A DNA stretch of 38,521 nucleotides, taken from assembly GCA_015486505.1 (NCBI GenBank), contig WFRP01000193.1, positions 1 through 38,521 on the forward strand. The letters run 5' to 3'. Source of the stretch: Pseudomonadota bacterium (GTDB lineage: Bacteria; Desulfobacterota; Anaeroferrophillalia; Anaeroferrophillales; Tharpellaceae). Of the stretch, positions 24,621 through 33,094 are shown one piece after another. Position 1 is the stretch's first letter. Each line of letters opens with the position of its first letter. The position numbers and the translations under genes were made by a program. Below the pieces are notes generated by a model that saw only the letters and a list, made by a program, of their open reading frames with translations, ran no database searches and was not told the DNA's origin.

Positions 24621-24926
24621 ATGGTTGATAATCAAAGTATATATCTGGCGCTCGCAATTACTCTTTTTATTATCGGGGCTGTCGGTGCGATCTGCCGCCG
24701 CAATGCGATTGTGGTTTTTATGTGTATCGAAATTATGCTGGCCGGAGTCGGTATTGCGTTTGTGACCTTCAGCAGCGCAAATCATTCTCTCGACGGTATC
24801 TTTATGGTTATTTTCGTTATGGCGGTGGCGGCGGCGGAAGCCGCGGTCGGGCTGGCGATTTTTCTGCTGATGTATCGTAAACTCGGTACGATTGATCTCG
24901 ATAAATTTAACCTCTTAAAGTGGTAA
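24621..24926 (+). CDS. nuoK: NADH-quinone oxidoreductase subunit K
   Basis: A 101-residue protein with three membrane helices. Two conserved membrane glutamates are visible, in CIEIMLAGVGIAF and in VMAVAAAEAAVGLAIF; both belong to the central proton-transfer axis. A GGGGGAAAGG-like ribosome-binding stretch precedes the ATG. Length is exactly typical. A 120-base spacer without a gene separates it from nuoL. Confidence 0.95.
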   Translation: MVDNQSIYLALAITLFIIGAVGAICRRNAIVVFMCIEIMLAGVGIAFVTFSSANHSLDGIFMVIFVMAVAAAEAAVGLAIFLLMYRKLGTIDLDKFNLLKW

Positions 24927-25046
24927 GGGCTGTTGCCGTTATAGTTTTGGCGGAGCCTAACCTTAGGACCTAATAAATAAAATCTGTTTCCAGGAGCCTT
25001 CGGGCTTTGGGAATAACGTTTTCTGATTTTTTAAGGAGATAGACGA

Positions 25047-27170
25047 ATGTTCGATTATATCTGGTTGGTACCGGTCTTTCCGGCCATCGGTGTCTTGATT
25101 AACGGTTTGCTCGGACGCCGAATCGAAGCGATCAATAAAAATTTGATCCACTGGATAGCCTGTGGTGTGATTGCTCTCTCCTTTATCGTTACCTGCACGA
25201 TTTTTTATCAACTGCTGCAGTTGCCGGCGGCTGAGCGTTTGCATCAGGTGACTTGTTTTACCTGGATTCACAGCGGCGTTCTTAAAACCTACGTTGCCTA
25301 CCAGATCGACCCGCTCTCAATGATGATGGCGATGTTCGTCATCGGTATCGGGTTTCTTATCCATGTTTACTCAATCGGCTATATGGATGGCGATCCGGGC
25401 CGATATTACCGCTTTTTTGTCTATCTTAATCTTTTCATGTTTTCAATGATCAACCTGATTCTGGCCAATAACTATCTTTTGATGTTTCTCGGCTGGGAAG
25501 GTGTTGGTTTATGCTCATATCTGTTGATCGGTTTCTGGTTTGAAGAGGAAGCCAATGCGGTTGCCGGGAAAAAAGCCTTTATTACCAACCGGGTTGGTGA
25601 CTTCGCTTTCCTGATCGGGATGTTCCTGCTTTTTACCGGGCTCGGTGAACATGGCGTCTGGAGTCTGCAGTTTGATAAAGTGTTTACGCATGTTCACCTC
25701 CTGACGAGCAGTCAGGCGACGGCTATCTGTCTCCTCTTCTTTATCGGTTGTACGGCGAAGTCAGCCCAGATTCCGCTCTATGTCTGGCTTCCCGATGCGA
25801 TGGCGGGTCCGACGCCGGTATCGGCGCTGATCCATGCCGCCACGATGGTAACCTCGGGTGTCTATATGATTACCCGGTCTAATATCCTGTTTTCGATGTC
25901 GCCGTTGGCAATGGGGGTTGTGGCTACCGTAGGAGCTATGACCGCCCTGTTTGCGGCATCGATCGGCCTGGTGCAGAACGATATTAAAAAGGTTCTGGCC
26001 TACTCGACCGTAAGTCAGCTCGGTTATATGTTTTTGGGCCTGGGGGTTGGCGCTTTTGCCGCCGGTATGTTCCACGTTTTGACTCACGCTTTTTTCAAAG
26101 CTCTGCTGTTTTTGGGCTCCGGCGCAGTAATCCATTCGATGCATCATGCCTACCATAAAGTTCATTCCCACGATGACGCTCAGGATATGCGCAATATGGG
26201 GGGATTGCGGAGTAAGACTCCAATCACATACTGGACTTTCCTGATTGGAACTTTGGCGATCTCCGGAATCCCGGGATTCTCCGGTTTCTTCAGTAAAGAT
26301 GAAATCCTCTGGCAGGCCTACAGCAGCCCCCAGGGTCACTGGCTGCTCTGGCTGATCGGCGCCGTTGCGGCGGGGATGACCGCATTTTATATGTTTCGCC
26401 TGGTCTTTATGACATTTTTTAATGATTGCCGGGCCGGTGAGGCGGCCGAGCATATCCATGAATCCCCGGCAACCATGACGGTGCCCTTATGTGTTCTGGC
26501 TTTCTTAGCGGCGGTCGGAGGCTATCTTGGTGTCCCCCATGCGCTCGGCGGCAGCAATCTTTTTGAACATTTTCTTGAGCCGATTATGGGGATGGGTGAT
26601 GGCAAACTTCTCCAGGATGCGGCCACAGCGGTTGCCCACGGTGCCCATCACGTTGTGCATGCGGCCGGAGAAACAATGCACGCCGCGGCCGGCCATGTTG
26701 CCGAAACCGTCCATACGGCGGCACATGCCGCGGCCGGTCACGCCGAAGTCGAAGCCCATCACGGTGGGCATCAGCCGCTCTGGCTTGAATATCTGCTGAT
26801 GGTGATTTCGGTGGCTCTGGCCTGCGGCGGAATCTTTATTGCCTATATGCTCTATATCGTCAAACGAGAGATCCCGGCGGCGCTGGCGGAAAAATACGCC
26901 TTTATCCATAGATTGCTGCTGAACAAATGGTATATCGATGAACTTTACGACGTGGTAATCATTTCACCTTTACGCGGCTTCAGCTATTTTCTCTGGAAGG
27001 GAATAGATGTCGGAGTGGTTGATTACATCGTCAACGGCGTTGCCCGGATCGTTGGCTGGGGGAGCACGGCGGTGCGTTATATGCAGTCCGGTTATGTGCA
27101 GAGTTACGCGGTGTCAGTGGTTTTCGGGACGGTGGTTTTACTCGCCTACTATTTCCTGAAGGCGCTGTAG
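25047..27170 (+). CDS. nuoL: NADH-quinone oxidoreductase subunit L, with a histidine-rich insert
   Basis: A 707-residue antiporter-like subunit and the distal proton pump with the long lateral helix. Family motifs include FLGWEGVGLCSYLLIGFW, the pump lysine region TAKSAQIPLYVWLPDAM, and AGPTPVSALIHAATMVTSG. Between the late membrane helices, residues about 524-572 form a low-complexity segment of Ala, His, Gly, Val, Glu and Thr with 12 histidines. Such a stretch could bind metal or be a flexible loop. It is longer than usual in this part of NuoL. A strong Shine-Dalgarno sequence AAGGAG precedes the ATG. Confidence 0.96.
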   Translation: MFDYIWLVPVFPAIGVLINGLLGRRIEAINKNLIHWIACGVIALSFIVTCTIFYQLLQLPAAERLHQVTCFTWIHSGVLKTYVAYQIDPLSMMMAMFVIGIGFLIHVYSIGYMDGDPGRYYRFFVYLNLFMFSMINLILANNYLLMFLGWEGVGLCSYLLIGFWFEEEANAVAGKKAFITNRVGDFAFLIGMFLLFTGLGEHGVWSLQFDKVFTHVHLLTSSQATAICLLFFIGCTAKSAQIPLYVWLPDAMAGPTPVSALIHAATMVTSGVYMITRSNILFSMSPLAMGVVATVGAMTALFAASIGLVQNDIKKVLAYSTVSQLGYMFLGLGVGAFAAGMFHVLTHAFFKALLFLGSGAVIHSMHHAYHKVHSHDDAQDMRNMGGLRSKTPITYWTFLIGTLAISGIPGFSGFFSKDEILWQAYSSPQGHWLLWLIGAVAAGMTAFYMFRLVFMTFFNDCRAGEAAEHIHESPATMTVPLCVLAFLAAVGGYLGVPHALGGSNLFEHFLEPIMGMGDGKLLQDAATAVAHGAHHVVHAAGETMHAAAGHVAETVHTAAHAAAGHAEVEAHHGGHQPLWLEYLLMVISVALACGGIFIAYMLYIVKREIPAALAEKYAFIHRLLLNKWYIDELYDVVIISPLRGFSYFLWKGIDVGVVDYIVNGVARIVGWGSTAVRYMQSGYVQSYAVSVVFGTVVLLAYYFLKAL

Positions 27171-27260
27171 GCGGCATCAACGGCAAGTTAGCTTGAATAA
27201 TTTAATCAATATTTACAAATCCCATATACACAAAAATAGCTACTGCAGGGAGAGCGATAG

Positions 27261-28847
27261 ATGAATGAACTAGGTTTTCCGATAATCAGCCTTGTGACCT
27301 TCTTTCCGATCTTCGGGGCTTTGGTCCTGATGTTTATCGATAAAGAGGCGAAAGATACACTTCGAGGCACAGCCATGGTTTTTGCCATGATTGAGTTCTT
27401 TATCTCGTTGCCGATCATCTTTGCTTTTCAGAGCGGTACCGCGGATATGCAGTTTGTTGAACGCTATACCTGGGTTAAAAGTGCCGGATTGAGCTATTAT
27501 ATCGGCCTTGACGGTATCAGCCTCTGGATCTTTATGCTGACTACTTTTTTAACTCCGATTTGTGTTCTGTGCTCCTGGACCTATATCCAGAAACGGGTCA
27601 AAGAATTTATGATCTGTCTGCTTCTCCTGGAGACCGCGATGCTCGGGGCTCTGGTCTCCCTTGATCTGATTCTTTTCTACATCTTCTGGGAACTGATGCT
27701 GATTCCGATGTATTTCCTGATCGGGGTCTGGGGCGGAGACAACCGGATTTACGCAGCGGTCAAGTTTTTTATCTATACCGCCGCCGGTTCGGTTTTTATG
27801 CTGCTGTCAATCTTCTTCCTTTATTACCTTAACCACAAGATGACCGGCGTTTATACTTTCGATCTTTTGGAACTTTATAAACTCAATATCCCGGTCGCGA
27901 CCCAGTTCTGGCTGTGTCTGGCATTTTTTGTCTCCTTTGCCATCAAGGTTCCGATGTTCCCGTTGCATACCTGGCTGCCCGATGCTCATGTACAGGCGCC
28001 GACTGCCGGTAGTGTGATTCTGGCGGGCGTCCTCTTGAAGATGGGGACTTACGGTTTTATGCGCTTTGCGATCCCGCTTTTTCCCTATGCCAGTAATCAG
28101 TTTACGCCGGTGATTGCGACTTTGGCGGTGGTCGGTATTATTTACGGGGCCCTGGTCGCATTGATTCAGCCGGATATGAAAAAACTGGTTGCCTATTCCA
28201 GCGTCAGCCATCTTGGCTATGTTATGCTGGGAATCTTCGCCTTTAATATGCAGGGTGTCGAAGGGGGCCTTTATCAGATGCTTAACCACGGTGTCAGCAC
28301 CGGGGCACTGTTTTTGATTGTCGGGATGCTTTATGAACGGCGGCATACGCGGATGATCAAGGATTTCGGTGGGATTGCCAAAGTTATGCCGGTTTTTGCA
28401 ACCTTCTTTATGATTATGACCTTATCCTCGATTGCGGTTCCCGGTACCAATGGTTTTGTCGGTGAGTTTATGATTCTGGTCGGCGCTTTCCGTTCTTTGC
28501 CGATGCATGCGGTTTTCGCCACCTCAGGGGCTATCCTTGGTGCCCTCTATATGCTCTGGATGTATCAGCGGGTTATGTTCCAGCCGCTCGACAATGAGAA
28601 AAATAAAGTCCTGAAAGACCTTAATGTTCGGGAGATTGTAACCCTTTTGCCGCTGGCGATCCTGGTTTTCGTTATGGGCTTTTTCCCCGGCTATTTCATC
28701 AATAAAATGAATGCGTCATGCGAGCATTTTCTGAAAACCTATGACCAGCAGGTGGCTATGTATAAACAGCAGGTTGAAGACAGCAGTCAGGCCAAACTTG
28801 CTCAGGTTATGTCGGCCAATCAGTTAAAAAGTACTTTAAGCGATTAA
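27261..28847 (+). CDS. nuoM: NADH-quinone oxidoreductase subunit M
   Basis: A 528-residue antiporter-like pump subunit with about 14 membrane helices. Key segments are FYIFWELMLIPMYFLIGVWG, with the membrane glutamate in helix 5, then AIKVPMFPLHTWLPDAHVQA with the pump lysine, and QPDMKKLVAYSSVSHLGYVM. The C-terminus has a charged tail after residue 490. It follows nuoL by 90 bases and nuoN follows. Confidence 0.97.
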   Translation: MNELGFPIISLVTFFPIFGALVLMFIDKEAKDTLRGTAMVFAMIEFFISLPIIFAFQSGTADMQFVERYTWVKSAGLSYYIGLDGISLWIFMLTTFLTPICVLCSWTYIQKRVKEFMICLLLLETAMLGALVSLDLILFYIFWELMLIPMYFLIGVWGGDNRIYAAVKFFIYTAAGSVFMLLSIFFLYYLNHKMTGVYTFDLLELYKLNIPVATQFWLCLAFFVSFAIKVPMFPLHTWLPDAHVQAPTAGSVILAGVLLKMGTYGFMRFAIPLFPYASNQFTPVIATLAVVGIIYGALVALIQPDMKKLVAYSSVSHLGYVMLGIFAFNMQGVEGGLYQMLNHGVSTGALFLIVGMLYERRHTRMIKDFGGIAKVMPVFATFFMIMTLSSIAVPGTNGFVGEFMILVGAFRSLPMHAVFATSGAILGALYMLWMYQRVMFQPLDNEKNKVLKDLNVREIVTLLPLAILVFVMGFFPGYFINKMNASCEHFLKTYDQQVAMYKQQVEDSSQAKLAQVMSANQLKSTLSD

Positions 28848-28927
28848 ACAGCTGTAAATATTGTTTTTATCCTGAATATTCAATTATTACTTATTACACT
28901 TTTATAAGATAAATTTGGAGGAGAGTG

Positions 28928-30397
28928 ATGGAAATGCTGGATTTTGTTGTCCCGGCACTTAATCTTAAGGCGATTCTGCCGCAGCTGATATTGGCATTAA
29001 CGGCGTTGACAGTTCTTTTAGTCGATGTTTTTGCCAAAGAGAAAGGGAAAACTTCCCTCGGCGCATTGTCTTTTACAGGGGTTCTTTTCGCCTTGATCGC
29101 TCTCGTACTTTCGCGTGGCAGCCATGAGTCGGCCTACTCCGGGATGCTGATGGCTGATGGCTTCGGCTTTTTTATCACGCTGATCGTCTGCATTGTTACT
29201 ATTTTGACGATTCTCGCCTCGATGAATTACGAAAAGATCTGTAAAAATATAAAAGTCGGTGAATTCTACTGCTTGATGCTTTTTGCCGCTTTCGGCATGT
29301 CCTTTATGGGCAATGCCGGCAACCTGATAATGATCTTTGTCGCCCTGGAGACGATGTCGATTTCAATCTATGTTCTGGCCGGGTTTAAGACCGATGATGC
29401 CAAATCAATCGAATCAGCCCTTAAATATTTCCTGCTTGGAGCTTTTGCCTCAGGTTTTCTCCTCTTCGGTTTTGCCCTGGTATACGGTGCCGGCGGGACC
29501 CTTGACATCGTCAAACTGGGGAAATTTTTCACCGCCAACCCCGATGCCCTGCATCACCCGATGGTTATGGGCGGCATCGCCCTGATGACTGTCGGCTTCG
29601 GTTTCAAGATTGCCATGTTCCCGTTCCATATGTGGACTCCGGATGTTTATGAAGGGGCGCCGACCGTGGTTACCGGTTTTATGGCAACCGGCGTGAAAGC
29701 GGCCGCCTTTGCCGCGCTTATCCGGGTCTTTTTTGTTGGTTTTGCCCCCTTGCAGGCGGACTGGACGACGATTATGTGGGTCGGTGCATTTTTGACGATG
29801 ACGATCGGTAACCTGGTCGCGATCGTCCAGACCGATATAAAACGGATGCTGGCCTATTCCAGTATCGCCCATGCCGGTTATCTCCTGGTTGGTTTCGTTG
29901 TCGGAACCGATCTCGCCCGCTCGGGAATGCTTTTTTATCTCTTGGCCTATGCTTTCGCCAATATCGGTGCTTTAGCCGTGATTTCGGCCATGGGTAAGGA
30001 TGGCAAAGAATACACTGAACTTAGCGATTATTCCGGCGTCGGCTTCAAATATCCCTTCCTCGGTCTGATGATGTCGGTCTTTATCTTTTCAATGGCGGGA
30101 ATTCCACCGGCGGCGGGCTTTATGGGGAAATTCTTCATTTTTTCCGAAGCAATCAAATCCGGCTATATCTGGCTTGCGGTCTTCGGCGTAATTAACAGCG
30201 TGATTTCACTTTACTATTATCTTGGCGTCATTGTCCGCATGTATTTCCGGGAGCCCGACCGGGAGATCAGCATTATGGCGCCGACCGGAACCATGGTCGC
30301 CGCCCTCTCCATCGCCGCCTTCTGCATACTCCAGATGGGAATCTTCCCCTCATACATCTGGGATTTGGCCCGTGAGTCAGTTAAAATGATAATGTAA
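28928..30397 (+). CDS. nuoN: NADH-quinone oxidoreductase subunit N
   Basis: A 489-residue antiporter-like pump subunit. Signatures are the ALETMSISIYVLAGF helix, FKIAMFPFHMWTPDVYEGAP with the pump lysine, and QTDIKRMLAYSSIAHAGYLL. The ATG at 28928 is preceded by GGAGG at a 6-7 base distance; an in-frame GTG at 28925 is less likely. It is the last gene of the operon, followed by a terminator 32 bases after the stop. Confidence 0.97.
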   Translation: MEMLDFVVPALNLKAILPQLILALTALTVLLVDVFAKEKGKTSLGALSFTGVLFALIALVLSRGSHESAYSGMLMADGFGFFITLIVCIVTILTILASMNYEKICKNIKVGEFYCLMLFAAFGMSFMGNAGNLIMIFVALETMSISIYVLAGFKTDDAKSIESALKYFLLGAFASGFLLFGFALVYGAGGTLDIVKLGKFFTANPDALHHPMVMGGIALMTVGFGFKIAMFPFHMWTPDVYEGAPTVVTGFMATGVKAAAFAALIRVFFVGFAPLQADWTTIMWVGAFLTMTIGNLVAIVQTDIKRMLAYSSIAHAGYLLVGFVVGTDLARSGMLFYLLAYAFANIGALAVISAMGKDGKEYTELSDYSGVGFKYPFLGLMMSVFIFSMAGIPPAAGFMGKFFIFSEAIKSGYIWLAVFGVINSVISLYYYLGVIVRMYFREPDREISIMAPTGTMVAALSIAAFCILQMGIFPSYIWDLARESVKMIM

Positions 30398-30429
30398 TCA
30401 GGCTTTGCGAAAAAATTTACTTGACCAGA

Positions 30430-30457
30430 GGGTGTGATTTGATCACACCCTTTTTTT
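30430..30457 (+). terminator. Rho-independent terminator of the nuo operon
   Basis: A perfect 9-bp stem GGGTGTGAT/ATCACACCC with a TTG loop, then seven T residues, 32 bases after the nuoN stop codon. Confidence 0.93.
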
Positions 30458-30470
30458 GTTTAAAACAAAA

Positions 30471-30585
30471 GTAACAATTGCGCCAAATCCGGGGTCGGGA
30501 GCGGTTTTTCTCCGCTAGGCGTTAAGATTTCTGTTTTTCCTTTAAGCTCGCTGCGCCCGCCTTGCAAAACTCGCTTACGCTATTA
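30471..30585 (+). repeat. MITE fragment, left half, with diverged terminus
   Basis: Begins GTAACAATTGCGCCAAAT, a diverged form of the GTAACTATTCAGCCGAAT left end. It continues almost identically to the complete copy until CTTACGCT, where the homology stops. The right half is missing. It lies between the nuo terminator and the tRNA-Leu terminator. Confidence 0.75.
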
Positions 30586-30648
30586 CAGAAGGTGCGCGCG
30601 GTCCTGGACAGGGAAAAATGAGTTGAAACAAAAAAGTAAAAGGAACGT

Positions 30649-30684
30649 AAAAGGGCTGCAACTTGTTAAAGTTGCAGCCCTTTT
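30649..30684 (-). terminator. Bidirectional terminator downstream of tRNA-Leu
   Basis: A perfect 16-bp inverted repeat (AAAAGGGCTGCAACTT and its complement) with a 4-base GTTA loop. Because the arms begin with A and end with T, it can act on both strands. On the minus strand it lies 8 bases after the tRNA-Leu 3' end. Confidence 0.9.
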
Positions 30685-30691
30685 ATTTTTG

Positions 30692-30778
30692 TGGTGCCGA
30701 AGGCCGGAATCGAACCGGCACGGGTGCTCACCCACTACCCCCTCAAGATAGCGTGTCTACCAGTTCCACCACTTCGGC
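30692..30778 (-). tRNA. tRNA-Leu (GAG)
   Basis: An 87-nt class II tRNA with a long variable arm and encoded CCA. The acceptor arm GCCGAAG pairs with CTTCGGC, and the T-arm is GCCGGTTCGATTCCGGC. The anticodon stem CTATC/GGTAG encloses TTGAGGG, so the anticodon is GAG (plus-strand bases 30742-30744). It is isolated, with its own terminator. Confidence 0.95.
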
Positions 30779-30887
30779 AGCAGAGCGGATTCGCTGATTC
30801 TGCTTGCGAAACCGGTGGACTTCTAAACTAAATCTTGAAACTTGTCAAGTGATTGTTGGCTTTTTGCCGGAGTTTTCAGGCCGGGAT

Positions 30888-31301
30888 TCAGACGCTGATG
30901 TCGACCAGAAGGCCGGTCCCGCTTATGATCTCTTTAATCAGAAGTTCAATCTTTTCCGGAGAGTAGAAAAAACGTTTATTGAGTTGGCGGCATATCTGAC
31001 GATTGCTGTGGCAATCGTAGGCTCTAAGCTCGAAGCCGTCCGGTATCTCCAGCAGGGAGATGTGCAAGCCGTGTTCATGGAGTTTGAGTTTTTTGCAGGT
31101 CTGTTTTAGGATGGACAGGATTTCACGATAGTCACGGTTGTTTTTTTTACGTTTCGGGCTTGGGGTCGCGGGTAAATAGGGTGGCGTTCGCTCCCTGCGG
31201 GTACGGCGCTTTCTTAGGTTTAATGGCGGAGTGTATTGCGCTACGGAAATTATTGGAATCTGATTCGGCTCTGCCGGCGGGGTTCTGGGTGATTCATACA
31301 T
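30888..31301 (-). CDS. Hypothetical protein with a proline/arginine-rich N-terminus and weakly FlaG-like end
   Basis: A 137-residue protein. The first 55 residues are disordered and rich in Pro, Arg and Lys (PPYLPATPSPKRKKNNR). The C-terminal 80 residues look folded and end in ...SPEKIELLIKEIISGTGLLVD-ISV. The last part is loosely like the C-terminus of FlaG/YvyC proteins (a helix followed by GLLxD and a short end), but no flagellar gene is nearby and the match is weak. I do not recognise a family. It is transcribed toward tRNA-Leu and divergently from rarA. Confidence 0.55.
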   Translation of the reverse strand: MYESPRTPPAEPNQIPIISVAQYTPPLNLRKRRTRRERTPPYLPATPSPKRKKNNRDYREILSILKQTCKKLKLHEHGLHISLLEIPDGFELRAYDCHSNRQICRQLNKRFFYSPEKIELLIKEIISGTGLLVDISV

Positions 31302-31432
31302 GGGCGGCTCACTTGAATTGAGTTATTAATTGACAGCCTGATGACAATTTGGTGTCTATCTGTTTATAGAAGCAGTCTATCTTGAATGTTCCGGTCTGTC
31401 AAGGGTGAGAGTTTTTGTGCTGGAGTGCTTAC

Positions 31433-31461
31433 TTGACATTCTTATAAGATAAGCTTATCAA
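31433..31461 (+). promoter_or_regulatory. Promoter-like site at the MITE left junction, upstream of rarA
   Basis: TTGACA (31433-31438), a 17-base spacer and TATCAA (31456-31461). The spacer includes most of a 12-bp palindrome GATAAGCTTATC (31448-31459). The -10 hexamer overlaps the left copy of the 8-bp target duplication of the MITE (31457-31464). It may be the ancestral rarA promoter. Confidence 0.45.
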
Positions 31462-31464
31462 TAG

Positions 31465-31703
31465 GTAACTATTCAGCCGAATCCGGGGTCGGGCGCGGTT
31501 TTTCTCCGCTAGGCGTTAAGATTTCTGTTTTTCCTTTAAGCTCGCTGTGCCCGCCTTGCAAAACTCGCTACGCTCAAACAGTTGCAATGTTGATGGGCTC
31601 CCGCTCGCTTCCGAAAAACAACGAAATCGTTTCCGCAACCGCTTACGAAAAACCACCCCCGCCCCCTCCAGAAGGTGGGGGTAAAATTTGGCTGAATAGT
31701 TAC
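31465..31703 (+). mobile_element. Complete 239-bp MITE with 14-bp inverted ends and 8-bp target duplication
   Basis: Left end GTAACTATTCAGCC (31465-31478) is the exact inverse complement of the right end GGCTGAATAGTTAC (31690-31703). The element is flanked on both sides, without a gap, by ATCAATAG (31457-31464 and 31704-31711). It has no coding capacity. Ends starting with GTAA and an 8-bp duplication are known features of the IS66 family, so an IS66-type transposase is the likely mobilising enzyme; none is in the window. Confidence 0.88.
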
Positions 31704-31751
31704 ATCAATAGTTACAAATCAATTACAGTTTTTATGGTCTGAGGAGCATTG

Positions 31752-33089
31752 ATGTTAAAAAAATCTTTGCCGCCGCTGGCGCATCGGCTGCGGCCGCGGG
31801 ACTTGTCTGAATTTGTCGGCCAGCGGCATCTTCTCGGAGAGAAGGGCTTTATCGGGATGATGCTGGCCCGCGGACATCTGGATTCGATGGTCTTCTGGGG
31901 GCCGCCGGGCTGTGGTAAAACAACCCTGGCGAATCTGCTTGCCGGGGCGGTCGCGGCTGATTTTCACCGGCTTTCCGCCGTAACCGCCGGAGTGGCTGAT
32001 ATTCGGAAAATTGCCAAAACCGGCCGGGAAAATCGGGAAAAAGGTCAGCGGACCGTGCTTTTCCTGGACGAGATTCACCGATTCAATAAAGCCCAGCAGG
32101 ATTTTCTCCTGGCCCCGGTCGAAGAGGGGGCCTTGATTCTTCTGGGGGCGACGACGGAAAATCCCTCTTTTTCCATTATTACGCCGCTGCTTTCCCGGGT
32201 GCGGGTTGCCGTTCTGAAAGCGTTATCGATTGAAATGAGTCTTGAATTGCTGCGAAAAGCTGTGCTCAGACTGGCTGATGATTACGGACGCGGGGTAACT
32301 GTTGCCGATGGGGTTCTGGAGCGGATTGCCGTTTTTGCCGAAGGTGATGCCCGCCGGGGCTTGAATTTGCTGGAGACGGCCTTTATTAATCTTGACCCTG
32401 AGCGTTGTCAACTGCGGGAAGAAGATCTTAAGCCTTTGCTTACGGGCCGGGGGCTGGCCTATGACCGCGATGGGGAGGAGCATTTTAATCAGATTTCGGC
32501 TTTTATTAAAAGTATGCGGGCCGGGGATCCGGATGCCGCCCTCTACTGGCTCGGGCGGATGCTGATTTCCGGAGAGGAGCCGCTCTATCTGGCCCGGCGT
32601 ATGATTCGTTTTGCCAGTGAGGATATCGGCAATGCCGCCCCGCAGGCTTTGCAACTGGCGATAAACGCGCGTCAGGCTTACGAAACCCTGGGTTCGCCGG
32701 AAGGCGAACTGGCGCTTTATCAGGTGGCGGCCTATCTGGCGACAGCGCCGAAAAGTGACGCGGTTTATCTGGCGATGAAACGGGTGATTAAAGAGATTAA
32801 AAAAAGCGGCAATCAGCCGGTGCCGCTGCAGGTGCGCAATGCCCCGACCGGTTTACTGCGGGAACTTGGCTACGGCTCCGGTTATGTTAATCCGCATCGT
32901 GACAAAATAAATCCCGGCCTGATTGTCGCGCTGCCGGAAAAGCTTGTCGGTCTGTCCTTCTATCAGCCGAGCGAAAATGGTTATGAGGCCACAGTAAATC
33001 AGCGTTTGCGTGAGCGGGAGCAGCTTCTGCGGCAATTACGCTCGGCGGCCGTTCCGAAACCGGCGTCTGCTTCAGGGAGTAAATCTTAA
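31752..33089 (+). CDS. rarA: Replication-associated recombination protein A (AAA+ ATPase)
   Basis: A 445-residue clamp-loader-like ATPase of the RarA/MgsA/WRNIP1 family. The Walker A motif GPPGCGKTT is near residue 54 and the Walker B/DEIHRF motif FLDEIHRFNKAQQDF near 104. The sensor region GATTENPSF and the C-terminal tetramerisation domain (YLATAPKSDAVY, LGYGSGYVNPH) follow. It acts on stalled replication forks. The ATG at 31752 has GAGGAG 5 bases upstream. It is followed after 5 bases by uvrC, so both repair genes are co-transcribed. The complete MITE sits 48 bases before its start. Confidence 0.97.
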   Translation: MLKKSLPPLAHRLRPRDLSEFVGQRHLLGEKGFIGMMLARGHLDSMVFWGPPGCGKTTLANLLAGAVAADFHRLSAVTAGVADIRKIAKTGRENREKGQRTVLFLDEIHRFNKAQQDFLLAPVEEGALILLGATTENPSFSIITPLLSRVRVAVLKALSIEMSLELLRKAVLRLADDYGRGVTVADGVLERIAVFAEGDARRGLNLLETAFINLDPERCQLREEDLKPLLTGRGLAYDRDGEEHFNQISAFIKSMRAGDPDAALYWLGRMLISGEEPLYLARRMIRFASEDIGNAAPQALQLAINARQAYETLGSPEGELALYQVAAYLATAPKSDAVYLAMKRVIKEIKKSGNQPVPLQVRNAPTGLLRELGYGSGYVNPHRDKINPGLIVALPEKLVGLSFYQPSENGYEATVNQRLREREQLLRQLRSAAVPKPASASGSKS

Positions 33090-33094
33090 GTAAA

